Below, in pieces: positions 7,821 to 17,070 of a stretch of 64,000 bases of DNA. The DNA lies in contig NZ_JAJIWP010000002.1 of NCBI RefSeq assembly GCF_020880975.1, positions 372,001 to 436,000 on the forward strand, read 5' to 3'. The position numbers and the translations under genes were made by a program. Below the pieces are notes generated by a model. It made no database searches. It was not told where the DNA came from and saw nothing but the letters and a program-made list of their open reading frames with translations. This DNA is from Mucilaginibacter sp. UR6-1. Lineage in GTDB: Bacteria; Bacteroidota; Bacteroidia; Sphingobacteriales; Sphingobacteriaceae. How positions within the stretch are numbered: position 1 is the first letter of the stretch; every line of letters begins with the position of its first letter.

Positions 7821-8759
7821 ATGAAGATTGGCTTAGATATTATGGGCGGTGATTACGCCCCTAAAGCAACTGTTTTAGGAGCTATTGAAGCCCGTAAATC
7901 CCTCTCGCCCGAACAAACGCTGGTGCTTATCGGCGATGAAAACGTGGCGAAAGAGATTTTGCAGCAAAACAACGTCAGTGCCGACCTTTTTGAGTTTGTG
8001 CACACCACCGAGGTGATCGGCATGGGTGAGCACCCTACCAAAGCCATTGTGCAAAAGCCGGGTGCCAGCATAAGCTTAGGCTTTAAAATGCTAAAGGAAG
8101 GGCAAATAGCGGCTTTCTCATCAGCAGGCAACACAGGTGCCATGCTGGTAGGAGGCATGTTTAGCGTAAAAACTATTCCGGGTGTTGTACGCCCGGCCAT
8201 GACTACCATTGTACCCAAACTGAAAGGCGGTTTGGGTATTTTGTTGGATGTAGGCGCCAATGCCGATTGCAAGCCCGATAACCTGCTGCAATTTGGCGTA
8301 CTGGGCAGTTTGCTTGCCGAAAGCGTTTACGGCATTGATAACCCGCGCGTGGCGCTCATGAACATTGGCGAGGAGGAAGAGAAAGGCAATATGCTTTACC
8401 AGGCCACCTACCCGGTGATGAAAGACACCAACATGTTTAACTTTGTGGGTAACATTGAAGGGCGCGACCTTTTTGGCGACAAATTTGATATTGCCGTGTG
8501 CGATGGCTTTACCGGTAACGTAATACTTAAACTAGCCGAATCATTCTACGTAATTACCCTTAAAAAGGGATTAAAGGACGAGTTTTTTGACCGTTTTAAT
8601 TATGAGCAGATAGGCGGCAGCCCGATACTGGGCCTTAACGCGCCAGTTGTTGTAGGGCACGGCATCTCAAGCCCCGAGGCCATCAAAAACATGGTACTCC
8701 TCTCAAAAAATATGGTTGAAAGCAACCTGATCGAAAAAATTAAGCAAGCATTTCATTAA
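7821..8759 (+). CDS. plsX: Phosphate acyltransferase PlsX
   Basis: Converts acyl-ACP and phosphate to acyl-phosphate, the donor for PlsY in phosphatidic acid synthesis; a peripheral membrane enzyme. The 312-residue sequence begins MKIGLDIMGGDYAPKA, and has SSAGNTGAMLVGG (about residue 105) and LLDVGANADCKPDNLLQFG (about 145), all conserved. It begins 18 bp after rpmF and is followed 15 bp later by fabH, so one operon is likely. Confidence 0.97.
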   Translation: MKIGLDIMGGDYAPKATVLGAIEARKSLSPEQTLVLIGDENVAKEILQQNNVSADLFEFVHTTEVIGMGEHPTKAIVQKPGASISLGFKMLKEGQIAAFSSAGNTGAMLVGGMFSVKTIPGVVRPAMTTIVPKLKGGLGILLDVGANADCKPDNLLQFGVLGSLLAESVYGIDNPRVALMNIGEEEEKGNMLYQATYPVMKDTNMFNFVGNIEGRDLFGDKFDIAVCDGFTGNVILKLAESFYVITLKKGLKDEFFDRFNYEQIGGSPILGLNAPVVVGHGISSPEAIKNMVLLSKNMVESNLIEKIKQAFH

Positions 8760-8774
8760 ATTTATTTAAATAAA

Positions 8775-9764
8775 ATGAGCAAGATTCATGCTGCGATAAC
8801 AGCTGTTGGCGGATATGTTCCTGATTACGTATTAACCAATAAGGAGCTTGAAACCATGGTTGATACCAACGACGAGTGGATAACCTCGCGTACCGGTATC
8901 AAAGAGCGCAGAATACTAAAAGGCGAAGGTTTAGCCACATCAGACCTTGCCGTGCCCGCGGTAAAGCAACTGCTTGAAAAACGCGGCATCGGCGCTGATG
9001 AAATTGACCTGATCATATTTTGTACCACCACACCTGATTATCCTTTTCCGGCAACGGCAAACCTGTTTGCTGATAAAATAGGCGCTAAAAACGCTTGGGG
9101 CTGGGATCTGCAGGCTGCCTGCTCGGGCTTTGTGTTCGGTTTAACAACCGGCGCGCAGTTCATTGAATCAGGCAAGCACAAAAAAGTGCTGGTGGTAGGT
9201 GCCGATAAAATGTCGGCCATGGTTGATTATACCGATCGTGCTACCTGTATATTATTTGGCGATGGCTGTGGTGCTGCCCTGCTTGAGCCTGATTATGAAG
9301 GTTACGGCGTGATTGACTCGATACTTAAAAGTGATGGTGCCGGTATACCTTACCTGCATCAAAAAGCGGGCGGCTCATTACGCCCTGCAAGCCACGCTAC
9401 CATTGATGCCCGCCAGCATTATGCTTACCAGGAGGGCCAGGCCGTATTTAAATTTGCGGTTACCAATATGGCCAATGTTGCTGCCGAAGTTATGGAGCGT
9501 AACAACCTTACTGCTGATGATATTGCGTGGTTAGTGCCGCACCAGGCCAACAAACGCATTATTGATGCCACGGCTAACCGTACCGGCGTACCGGCAGATA
9601 AAGTAGTAATAAATATTGACCGTTACGGAAATACCACCAATGCCACCATACCACTTTGTTTATGGGAGTGGGAAAGCAAATTCAAAAAAGGCGACAATAT
9701 TATATTGGCAGCCTTTGGCGGCGGCTTTACCTGGGGCTCGGCATATTTAAGGTGGGCTTACTAA
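8775..9764 (+). CDS. fabH: Beta-ketoacyl-ACP synthase III FabH
   Basis: Starts fatty-acid synthesis by condensing an acyl-CoA primer with malonyl-ACP. The 329-residue protein carries the catalytic triad: Cys116 in AACSGFVFG, the histidine in PHQANKRI (about 255) and the asparagine in YGNTTNAT (about 285). Selectivity for branched or straight primers cannot be read. It closes the rpmF-plsX-fabH run; accB follows after 181 bp that include a short array. Confidence 0.97.
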   Translation: MSKIHAAITAVGGYVPDYVLTNKELETMVDTNDEWITSRTGIKERRILKGEGLATSDLAVPAVKQLLEKRGIGADEIDLIIFCTTTPDYPFPATANLFADKIGAKNAWGWDLQAACSGFVFGLTTGAQFIESGKHKKVLVVGADKMSAMVDYTDRATCILFGDGCGAALLEPDYEGYGVIDSILKSDGAGIPYLHQKAGGSLRPASHATIDARQHYAYQEGQAVFKFAVTNMANVAAEVMERNNLTADDIAWLVPHQANKRIIDATANRTGVPADKVVINIDRYGNTTNATIPLCLWEWESKFKKGDNIILAAFGGGFTWGSAYLRWAY

Positions 9765-9853
9765 ATCAGCTTTAATAATGGTACTGTTAACAGCCGCAAA
9801 TGTTGTTAATAGTGCTGAACATTATTTTATCTGATTTGTTAACCAATAATTGC

Positions 9854-9885
9854 CTGCATATCTGCATATTTGCAAGTACGCAACT
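9854..9885. repeat. Single 8-bp period array arm (TGCATATN)
   Basis: Octamers CTGCATAT, CTGCATAT, TTGCAAGT, ACGCAACT run in register between fabH and accB. The word family is the same as in the array pair 10441-10578 on the other side of accB. No inverted partner is seen between fabH and accB, so this could be a solo arm, or the two arrays could bracket accB. Confidence 0.6.
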
Positions 9886-9945
9886 GTCGTAACTAATTTT
9901 AGATAATATAAATTTATCCAAGAGAAAACCTATTAACACCCCGAT

Positions 9946-10440
9946 ATGGATATTAAACAAATACAGGATCTGATCCGCTTTGTTTCAAAAGCAGGCGTAA
10001 ACGAAGTTTCAATTGAGCAAGAGAATTTCAAAATAACAATTAAAACTAACCAGGCGCCAACCATAGTTAATGCAACTATTCCAACAGCACAGCCTGTTGT
10101 TTCGGCTGCGCCAACAGCTATACCGGCTGCTGCTGCCAGCGTTGCTGAGCCTGTTGCCGCTGCTGCCGCCGCGGTTTCTGCTGCTGCCGATACATCAAAC
10201 TACATCACCATCAAATCACCAATGATCGGTACTTTCTACCGTTCGGCTGGTCCGGATAAGCCGTTATTTGTTAACGTTGGCGACGAAATAAAAGCCGGTA
10301 CAGTAGTATGTATCATAGAGGCTATGAAATTATTTAACGAGATCGAGTCTGAAGTTTCAGGCCGTATTGTTAAAGTACTGGTAGATAATTCATCACCGGT
10401 AGAGTACGATCAGCCATTGTTTTTGGTTGAACCGGTATAA
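9946..10440 (+). CDS. accB: Biotin carboxyl carrier protein of acetyl-CoA carboxylase
   Basis: Carries the biotin between biotin carboxylase and carboxyltransferase in malonyl-CoA formation. The 164-residue product has an N-terminal segment ([18 protein letters not shown]), an Ala/Pro/Val linker (about residues 40-85) and the biotinyl domain, with the biotin acceptor Lys128 in [11 protein letters not shown] and the thumb-containing [10 protein letters not shown]. Start is the ATG at 9946. accC lies downstream after a 143-bp gap filled by repeats. Confidence 0.97.
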   Translation: MDIKQIQDLIRFVSKAGVNEVSIEQENFKITIKTNQAPTIVNATIPTAQPVVSAAPTAIPAAAASVAEPVAAAAAAVSAAADTSNYITIKSPMIGTFYRSAGPDKPLFVNVGDEIKAGTVVCIIEAMKLFNEIESEVSGRIVKVLVDNSSPVEYDQPLFLVEPV

Positions 10441-10578
10441 ATGTGCAAATGAGTAGATATGCGGATGTGCAAATGTTCCATCTGTGGTATCACCTTAATT
10501 TGTTAATTTTTTAATTGTGTTGCGTGCGTATTCAGATCATCTGCATATCTGCACATTTAAAATCAGCACATCACATTT
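10441..10578. repeat. Inverted pair of 8-bp period arrays between accB and accC
   Basis: Left arm 10441-10475 reads ATGTGCAA, ATGAGTAG, ATATGCGG, ATGTGCAA. The minus strand of 10533-10558 reads ATGTGCAG, ATATGCAG, ATGATCTG, and 10564-10578 repeats the word again. The arms are inverted around an AT-rich spacer that includes a run of T. The array fills almost the whole accB-accC gap and ends 5 bp before the accC ATG. Confidence 0.75.
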
Positions 10579-10583
10579 AAATT

Positions 10584-11927
10584 ATGTTTAAAAAAATACT
10601 GATAGCCAACCGTGGCGAAATAGCCTTGCGCATCATCCGTACTTGTAAGGAGATGGGTATAAAAACGGTAGCTGTATATTCAACTGCCGATCGTGAAAGC
10701 CTTCACGTACGTTTTGCCGATGAGGCCGTATGTATAGGGCCGCCGCCAAGCAGAGATTCATACTTAAATATACCAAACATCATCTCGGCTGCAGAACTTA
10801 CCAATGCCGATGCTATTCACCCGGGTTACGGCTTTTTATCAGAGAATGCCAAGTTCTCCGCTATCTGTGCCGAGTATGGTATCAAATTCATCGGTGCTAC
10901 CGCTGATCAGATCAACGCCATGGGCGATAAGGCATCAGCGAAGGAAACCATGAAAAAAGCCGGTGTACCGACTATCCCGGGGTCAGACGGTTTGCTGAGC
11001 AGCGTAAAGGATGGCATTGCCATAGCGCGTAAAATTGGTTACCCGGTTATACTTAAAGCAACTGCCGGTGGTGGTGGCCGTGGTATGCGCGTGGTATGGA
11101 ATGATGAGGAGTTTGAACCGGCCTGGGATTCAGCCCGTGCCGAATCAGGCGCCGCTTTTGGTAATGATGGTATCTACCTCGAAAAATTTGTTGAAGATCC
11201 GCGTCACATCGAAATACAGATAGTAGGTGATCAGTATGGTAAGGTATCTCACCTGTCTGAACGTGACTGCTCTATACAGCGCCGTCACCAAAAGTTGGTT
11301 GAAGAATCACCTTCGCCGTTCATGACTGATAAACTGCGTAAAAAAATGGGTGATGCCGCCGTTAAAGGCGCTAAAGCTGTTAAATACGAAGGTGCCGGTA
11401 CCATAGAGTTTTTGGTTGACAAGAACCGCAATTTCTACTTTATGGAGATGAACACCCGTATACAGGTTGAGCACCCGGTTACCGAAGAGGTTATCAACTT
11501 TGATTTGATCAAAGAGCAAATAAAAGTTGCCGCGGGTATCCCTATCTCAGGTAAAAATTACGAGCCGACAATGCACGCCATTGAATGCCGTATAAATGCC
11601 GAAGATCCGTACAACAATTTCAGGCCGTCACCCGGTAAAATCACCAATTTTCACTCACCGGGTGGGCATGGTGTAAGGGTTGATACGCATGTGTATTCAG
11701 GCTACTCCATCCCGCCAAATTACGATTCAATGATAGCCAAGGTAATTTGCGTGGCCCAAACCCGCGACGAAGCCCTGAGCACCATGGAGCGCGCACTGAG
11801 CGAATTTGTGATAGAAGGTATAAAAACAACCATACCATTCCATCTGAAATTATTGAAAGACCCTAACTTCCGCGCCGGTAACTTTACCACCAAGTTTATG
11901 GATACTTTCGAAATAAACGAGAATTAA
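10584..11927 (+). CDS. accC: Biotin carboxylase subunit of acetyl-CoA carboxylase
   Basis: ATP-dependent carboxylation of biotin on AccB. The 447-residue ATP-grasp enzyme begins [21 protein letters not shown] and has the glycine-rich ATP loop [12 protein letters not shown] (about residues 159-170), the [13 protein letters not shown] strand and the catalytic [14 protein letters not shown] segment (about 290). Full length, with no carrier domain fused. Carboxyltransferase genes are not in the window. Confidence 0.98.
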   Translation: MFKKILIANRGEIALRIIRTCKEMGIKTVAVYSTADRESLHVRFADEAVCIGPPPSRDSYLNIPNIISAAELTNADAIHPGYGFLSENAKFSAICAEYGIKFIGATADQINAMGDKASAKETMKKAGVPTIPGSDGLLSSVKDGIAIARKIGYPVILKATAGGGGRGMRVVWNDEEFEPAWDSARAESGAAFGNDGIYLEKFVEDPRHIEIQIVGDQYGKVSHLSERDCSIQRRHQKLVEESPSPFMTDKLRKKMGDAAVKGAKAVKYEGAGTIEFLVDKNRNFYFMEMNTRIQVEHPVTEEVINFDLIKEQIKVAAGIPISGKNYEPTMHAIECRINAEDPYNNFRPSPGKITNFHSPGGHGVRVDTHVYSGYSIPPNYDSMIAKVICVAQTRDEALSTMERALSEFVIEGIKTTIPFHLKLLKDPNFRAGNFTTKFMDTFEINEN

Positions 11928-11952
11928 AAACTATCCTGATAAAATAAAACGT

Positions 11953-11989
11953 AAATACCCTTGTTAGTAACAGCAGGGGTATTTTATTT
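11953..11989 (+). terminator. Terminator after accC
   Basis: AAATACCC at 11953-11960 pairs with GGGTATTT at 11978-11985, with further pairing around the loop, followed by a TTTTATTT tract. It ends 7 bp before the tatC ATG, so tatC must have a promoter inside it or depend on read-through. Confidence 0.6.
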
Positions 11990-11995
11990 ACATAG

Positions 11996-12865
11996 ATGAG
12001 CGATAACAAACTTATAAAGGCGATAAAGGATAAAGGCAAAAATATTGAGGCCGAAATGTCATTCTTTGACCATTTGGAGGCCCTGCGCTGGCATTTGATC
12101 AGGGCATCAATAGCCATTGTTTTATTTACCATACTGGCCTTTGTTTTTTATGATTTTGTTTTTGATACGGTAATTATGGGCCCAATGGACCCGCAATTTT
12201 TTACCTACCGTATGCTATGTAAACTGGGCGATTATCTTAACCGCCCCGGTTTTTGTATCGATAAAATACCGGGTAAGATCATCAATACCGAAATGGCGGG
12301 GCAATTTACCCTGCAGATCAATTCGGCGCTGCTTATCGGCATTACACTGGGCTTTCCGTACCTGTTGTTCGAGATATGGCGCTTTGTTAAACCTGCCCTG
12401 CACGAAAATGAGCGTAAGGCAGCCAGTGGTTTTGTATTCTATGCCTCTATGCTGTTTATCCTGGGCATATTGTTCGGTTACTATGTGGTTACACCCGAGT
12501 CGATCTCCTTTTTGGCGGGTTACCAGGTAAGTAAGGTTATTGAAAATACGTTCACTATTGATTCATATCTCTCATCAGTATCAACACTTACCTTAGCCAC
12601 AGGTATTGTATTTGAGCTGCCTATATTGGTTTACGTACTGTCAAACATTGGCATACTCACCGCTAAAACTATGCGCCAGGGGCGCAGGTACGCCATTGTG
12701 GGTATATTGATAGTGGCGGCGGTTATTACCCCTACACCCGATGTGCTTACCATGATGGTGGTAACCATACCGCTGTTCCTGCTGTATGAGGTGGGTATAG
12801 TGGTGGCGGGCACGGTTGAAAAGCGCAGGCTTAAACGTGAGCGCGACGAAGCCGCAAAAGCATAA
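11996..12865 (+). CDS. tatC: Sec-independent protein translocase TatC
   Basis: Signal-peptide receptor of the twin-arginine translocon, with six expected membrane helices. The 289-residue sequence has the N-terminal SFFDHLEALRWHLIRA motif, with the conserved glutamate and arginine that bind the twin-arginine signal, and FEIWRFVKPALHENERK (about residue 125), the other conserved cytoplasmic loop. Relative to short TatC proteins it has an insertion after helix 1 (about residues 55-95), common in this phylum. tatA is not adjacent. Confidence 0.96.
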   Translation: MSDNKLIKAIKDKGKNIEAEMSFFDHLEALRWHLIRASIAIVLFTILAFVFYDFVFDTVIMGPMDPQFFTYRMLCKLGDYLNRPGFCIDKIPGKIINTEMAGQFTLQINSALLIGITLGFPYLLFEIWRFVKPALHENERKAASGFVFYASMLFILGILFGYYVVTPESISFLAGYQVSKVIENTFTIDSYLSSVSTLTLATGIVFELPILVYVLSNIGILTAKTMRQGRRYAIVGILIVAAVITPTPDVLTMMVVTIPLFLLYEVGIVVAGTVEKRRLKRERDEAAKA

Positions 12866-12909
12866 TAACGTTACTTTCCATTTAAAATATTATTGATATT
12901 TTAGAGCCC

Positions 12910-13344
12910 ATGAAACAAGGGCTTAAAATAGCTATAGGCGCAGATCATGCCGGCTTTGAATTAAAAGAAGTTTTATTGGATGGTGTTGAAGGCATCGAAG
13001 TGAAAGACTTTGGTACCTACACTCCCGGGTCTGTTGATTATCCGGACTTTGCCCATTTGGTGGCATCAGCAGTTGAAAAAGGCGAGGCCGATTACGGTAT
13101 CCTGATCTGCGGATCAGCAAATGGTGTAGCCATGACAGCCAATAAGCACCAGGGCATCCGCGCCGCATTGTGCTGGAAACCTGAAGTTGCCGAGCCTGCC
13201 CGCAGCCATAACAACGCTAACGTATTATGTATACCTGCAAGGCATGTAACCGTTGAGGAAGCGCGCGAAATTGTAAACGTGTTTTTTACTGTTGAATTTG
13301 AAGGCGGACGCCACGCTACACGTGTGGATAAGATCTCATGCTAA
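12910..13344 (+). CDS. rpiB: Ribose-5-phosphate isomerase B
   Basis: Interconverts ribose 5-phosphate and ribulose 5-phosphate in the pentose phosphate pathway. The 144-residue protein starts with IAIGADHAGFELKE and has the catalytic-cysteine loop ICGSANGVAMTANKH, then RAALCWKPEVAEPARSHNNANVLCIPAR. The loop differs from the commoner CGTGxGxSIxANK form, but the cysteine, asparagine and lysine positions remain, as in other Bacteroidota. Gap to tatC is 44 bp. Confidence 0.93.
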   Translation: MKQGLKIAIGADHAGFELKEVLLDGVEGIEVKDFGTYTPGSVDYPDFAHLVASAVEKGEADYGILICGSANGVAMTANKHQGIRAALCWKPEVAEPARSHNNANVLCIPARHVTVEEAREIVNVFFTVEFEGGRHATRVDKISC

Positions 13345-13363
13345 TATAATATCTCATATAAGT

Positions 13364-13388
13364 CCTGGCATTTGGCCGGGATTTTTTT
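13364..13388 (+). terminator. Terminator after rpiB
   Basis: A 6-bp G/C stem (CCTGGC with GCCGGG, one G-T pair) followed by a run of seven T. Confidence 0.6.
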
Positions 13389-13421
13389 ATCATACGAATT
13401 TTTTTTAACTGACCATTTTTA

Positions 13422-15032
13422 ATGAAAAGAGTACCATTATTATTCTTAGCCCTGGCGGCAGCCTCATGCAGCTATGCGCAAAAAGATCCGAACGCGGTAA
13501 AGTTCGCAAAGTATATTACCGTTGAGGATGCAACAAAACATCTTTCCATACTCGCGTCTGACGAGTATGAAGGCCGCGAAACCGGTAAAGCCGGTGCCGA
13601 TAAGGCCGCGAAATACATCGCCAACGAGTTTAAAAAATTAGGACTGCAAGGCCCGGTTAAAGGTTCGTACTTTTTAGATGTACCGCTTACCGAAAACTCC
13701 TTCAAGGTAAACCCTATAACAGTAGGAGGAAGCACCTTTACCAACGGTAAGGATTTTTACTCGCTAACTGCGGCCCCTGCCAATACCGTTAAAGCTGCTG
13801 ATATTGTATTTGTAGGCTATGGCATAAGCGATGAAAAATATGACGATCTGAAAGGTATTGATATTGCCGGCAAGGTAGTTTTGGTAATTAATGATGGCGA
13901 GCCGATGAAAAACGGCGTGTCATTAATAACCGGTACCGCTACCCGTTCGCAATGGAGCATTAGCCGTGGCAAACGTGTAGGAGCGCTGCAAGCTAAAAAA
14001 CCTGCGTTGATACTTGCCGTTAACCCGATTGTTGCCACTAACCTGCAACGTTTTGGTTCAAGTATCTTAGCGCCGCGTATGGGCATCAAAAAGGAAGGTG
14101 CTGCTCAGGCTAACACCGGTGCGGTAGTAATCAACATCACTGCTGATATGGCTAACGCGCTGTTAAAAAGTACAGGCAAAACTTACACCCAGTTAAAAGA
14201 AGAAATTGATGCTGCCGGCGCACCTAAAACCCAGGTTGTAAAAACTCCGGTTGAAGTAAGCTACAGCACCGAAGAAAATGCGGTGAAAGCGGTTGATGTA
14301 TTAGGTTACCTGCCGGGCTCTGACGCTAAATTGAAAAATGAAGTGCTGGTGATCTCTGCGCATTATGACCATATTGGTATAGAGCCGGAAGGCAGCACTA
14401 AAACCGACAAGATAAATAACGGTGCCGATGATGACGGTTCAGGAACTACCGGTATGCTTGAACTGGCCCGTGCTTTCAGCATGGCTAAAAAAGCAGGTAA
14501 AGGACCTAAACGCAGCATCCTCTTTTTGGGTAATGTTGGTGAAGAGAAAGGCCTGTTAGGTTCTGAATATTATTCTGACCATCCTGTATTCCCGCTGGCT
14601 AATACCATTGCCGATCTGAACATTGATATGATTGGTCGTGTAGGCGAAGAGTATGCCGGTAAGCCTGATTCAGCTAACTACGTATATTCAATCGGTTCAA
14701 AAATGTTAAGCACTACCTTGCACAAAATAGGTGAGGACGCTAACAATACCTATACCCAAATGAAACTGGATTACAAGTATGACGATCCGAATGATCCGAA
14801 CCGTTTCTACTACCGTTCAGATCATTATAACTTCGCGCGTTATAACGTGCCGATCATATTTTACTTTAACGGTGTACATGCCGATTATCACCAGCCGGGC
14901 GATGAAGTGAGCAAAATTAACTTCCCGCTGCTGGTTAAACGCAGCCACCTGGTTTACTACACTGCCTGGGAACTGGCTAACCGTGCCGAACGCCCTGCGG
15001 TTGATGTTAAAACAGAACAGGGTGTAAAATAG
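13422..15032 (+). CDS. Secreted M28 family zinc aminopeptidase with PA domain
   Basis: Exported peptidase that removes N-terminal residues from peptides. The 536-residue protein has a signal peptide with a possible lipobox (AAASC, Cys16), a protease-associated insert (about residues 110-255), and the dinuclear zinc catalytic core: SAHYDHIG (His-x-Asp), the NNGADDDGSG aspartate, GEEKGLLGS (two glutamates), DMIGR and the terminal GVHADYHQPGDE histidine. All metal ligands expected for M28 are present. It stands alone between two terminators. Confidence 0.92.
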   Translation: MKRVPLLFLALAAASCSYAQKDPNAVKFAKYITVEDATKHLSILASDEYEGRETGKAGADKAAKYIANEFKKLGLQGPVKGSYFLDVPLTENSFKVNPITVGGSTFTNGKDFYSLTAAPANTVKAADIVFVGYGISDEKYDDLKGIDIAGKVVLVINDGEPMKNGVSLITGTATRSQWSISRGKRVGALQAKKPALILAVNPIVATNLQRFGSSILAPRMGIKKEGAAQANTGAVVINITADMANALLKSTGKTYTQLKEEIDAAGAPKTQVVKTPVEVSYSTEENAVKAVDVLGYLPGSDAKLKNEVLVISAHYDHIGIEPEGSTKTDKINNGADDDGSGTTGMLELARAFSMAKKAGKGPKRSILFLGNVGEEKGLLGSEYYSDHPVFPLANTIADLNIDMIGRVGEEYAGKPDSANYVYSIGSKMLSTTLHKIGEDANNTYTQMKLDYKYDDPNDPNRFYYRSDHYNFARYNVPIIFYFNGVHADYHQPGDEVSKINFPLLVKRSHLVYYTAWELANRAERPAVDVKTEQGVK

Positions 15033-15064
15033 TTATAAGGGCTATCAGCCACTGTTAATAAATT

Positions 15065-15101
15065 GAAAAGGGATGATTAAAACTCATCCCTTTTCGTTTT
15101 T
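15065..15101 (+). terminator. Terminator after the M28 peptidase
   Basis: A 12-bp perfect stem (15065-15076 with 15084-15095, built on AAAAGGGATGA) followed by GTTTTTAT. Confidence 0.85.
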
Positions 15102-15125
15102 ATAAAAAACACTACTTTAGCTTTT

Positions 15126-16514
15126 ATGGGTAACACTGCCGATGATTTTTTGATTGCTGCTGAGGATAAGGCGTTTGATGCAGCCCATCGTAATATAATA
15201 AACTATAATATTGGTAAGTATGATGCCGCGGTAGACCGTGGCCTCTCTCGCCTGGCTAATTTGGATGTAGCAAAAAAGAAGGGTCATCTTATTAAATGGA
15301 AGGCCATGGAAACGCTGGATAAGCTGTTACCCGAGTTTGAGGCCAATTTTCAGCGCAGGGGCGGCAAGGTAATATGGGCCAATGATGCCGAAGAAGCTAA
15401 CCGCGAGATACTGAACATACTGCAAAAGGCAGGTGCCAAAACCATTGTCAAATCAAAATCAATGGTTACGGAAGAGATTCATCTGAACGAGTTTTTGGAG
15501 CAAAACCAGATTGAGAGCCTTGAAACTGATCTGGGAGAATACATTGTTCAACTGCTTGGCCAGCCGCCTTACCATATTGTTACCCCGGCTATGCACCTCT
15601 CCAAAGAGGATATTGCGCAGCTATTTAACAAGCACTTTGGCACCCCCGCGGATGCCACCCCCGAACAGCTTACCCAAAAAGCACGCGAGTTGTTGCGCGA
15701 AAAATATTTACAGGCTGATGCCGGCATAACAGGCGGTAACTTTTTGATAGCTGATAGCGGGAGCATCGCCCTTAGCGAAAATGAGGGTAACGCCAGGCTA
15801 AGCACCTCGTTCCCTAAAATACATATAGCGGTTGTGGGTATCGAAAAGATCATTCCGTCACTGGTTGATCTCGACCTGTTTTGGCCCATGCTGGCCACCC
15901 ACGGCACCGGGCAAAACCTTACGGTATATAATACCATACTAAGCGGGCCCCGCCAGCCTGATGAAACGGATGGCCCGGAAGAAATGTATGTAGTACTACT
16001 TGATAACGGGCGTACTAACCTGCTCGCGCAAAAAGATCAGCGGCAAGGCTTATATTGCATACGCTGCGGAGCTTGCTTAAACGCCTGCCCGGTATATAAA
16101 AACATTGGCGGCCATAGCTACCAAACTACTTACAGCGGCCCCATCGGTTCGGTAATTACACCGCATACCAAGGGGATGGAAGATTTTAAGCACCTGAGTT
16201 ATGCCTCAAGCCTTTGCGGCAAATGTACCGAGGTATGCCCGGTTAAAATAGATATACACAAAATGCTGCTGCTTAACCGCCGCGACGCGGTTAAGGATGA
16301 TAAGGTAAGCAAAACTGAAAAGTGGGGATGGATGATCTGGAAAAAAGGAATCCTCAGCCGTAAACTGGTCGATTTTTTTGGTGGTAAAATGAAAAACCGT
16401 TTCATAAAACTGCTGTTCAACAAAACCTGGGGGCACTACCGTGATATGCCGCGTGTGGCTGAAAAATCATTCAGCAAGCAATGGCAGGAGCGGGGTAAAA
16501 ACGATCTTCATTAA
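15126..16514 (+). CDS. LutB/YkgF-like iron-sulfur lactate utilization protein
   Basis: Resembles LutB of the LutABC L-lactate oxidation complex: an N-terminal LUD domain (about residues 60-300) followed by two 4Fe-4S cluster motifs, CIRCGACLNACPVY and CGKCTEVCPVKID (about 315 and 365), and a C-terminal LutB tail. Length 462 is normal. LutA and LutC are not adjacent; the next gene is an unrelated reductase 9 bp downstream. The role in lactate metabolism is therefore inferred from the family, not from context. Confidence 0.88.
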   Translation: MGNTADDFLIAAEDKAFDAAHRNIINYNIGKYDAAVDRGLSRLANLDVAKKKGHLIKWKAMETLDKLLPEFEANFQRRGGKVIWANDAEEANREILNILQKAGAKTIVKSKSMVTEEIHLNEFLEQNQIESLETDLGEYIVQLLGQPPYHIVTPAMHLSKEDIAQLFNKHFGTPADATPEQLTQKARELLREKYLQADAGITGGNFLIADSGSIALSENEGNARLSTSFPKIHIAVVGIEKIIPSLVDLDLFWPMLATHGTGQNLTVYNTILSGPRQPDETDGPEEMYVVLLDNGRTNLLAQKDQRQGLYCIRCGACLNACPVYKNIGGHSYQTTYSGPIGSVITPHTKGMEDFKHLSYASSLCGKCTEVCPVKIDIHKMLLLNRRDAVKDDKVSKTEKWGWMIWKKGILSRKLVDFFGGKMKNRFIKLLFNKTWGHYRDMPRVAEKSFSKQWQERGKNDLH

Positions 16515-16522
16515 TAACACCG

Positions 16523-17068
16523 ATGCGCAAAATAATTTTAAATGTAGCTGTAAGCCTCGACGGCTTTATTGAGGGCCCCAACGGTGAATATGATTGGTGT
16601 TTTACTGACCAGGATTATGGCATAGAGGCATTTACAGCCGATACCGATGCCGTTTTTATCGGCAGAAAAAGCTACGAAGTTTTGCAGGAGTACGGTAACC
16701 CATGGCCGGATAAAATGCTGTATATATTTTCGGATACGTTAACAAGCGCGGACGGTAATGCCGAGATCATACGGTCAGACGCATATACTGAGCGTATTGA
16801 TGCTATCCGCCATGCCGATGGTAAAAACATCTGGCTGTTTGGCGGGGCTAACTTGCTGTCGCAATTGCTTGCCAAAAATTACGTGAATGAGTTGCTGCTA
16901 TCAGTACACCCTGTAGTATTAAGCACAGGTACCCCGCTGTTTAAAGATCTTACCGAACGGTTGGAACTAAACCTGCTTGATAGCGCGGTATATGATACAG
17001 GCCTGGTACAGTTAACCTATTCGCTAAAGCCACGCTTTGATCTGGATATGCTGCCCGAGTTAGATTAA
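16523..17068 (+). CDS. Dihydrofolate reductase family protein (RibD C-terminal domain)
   Basis: A 181-residue stand-alone RibD_C/DHFR-fold NADPH reductase. It begins RKIILNVAVSLDGFIEGPNGEYDWCF, typical of the YwjB/YyaP group, and has the cofactor-binding IGRKSYEVLQ and WLFGGANLLSQLL. The substrate is unknown and it is not expected to be the folate enzyme. It may be co-transcribed with the LutB-like gene, with which it has no obvious functional link. It converges on the DUF4198 gene. Confidence 0.85.
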   Translation: MRKIILNVAVSLDGFIEGPNGEYDWCFTDQDYGIEAFTADTDAVFIGRKSYEVLQEYGNPWPDKMLYIFSDTLTSADGNAEIIRSDAYTERIDAIRHADGKNIWLFGGANLLSQLLAKNYVNELLLSVHPVVLSTGTPLFKDLTERLELNLLDSAVYDTGLVQLTYSLKPRFDLDMLPELD

Positions 17069-17070
17069 GC

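Noticed and set aside
15569..15937. Minus-strand frame of 122 codons inside the LutB-like gene
   Set aside because: Antisense shadow over conserved LUD-domain coding sequence.
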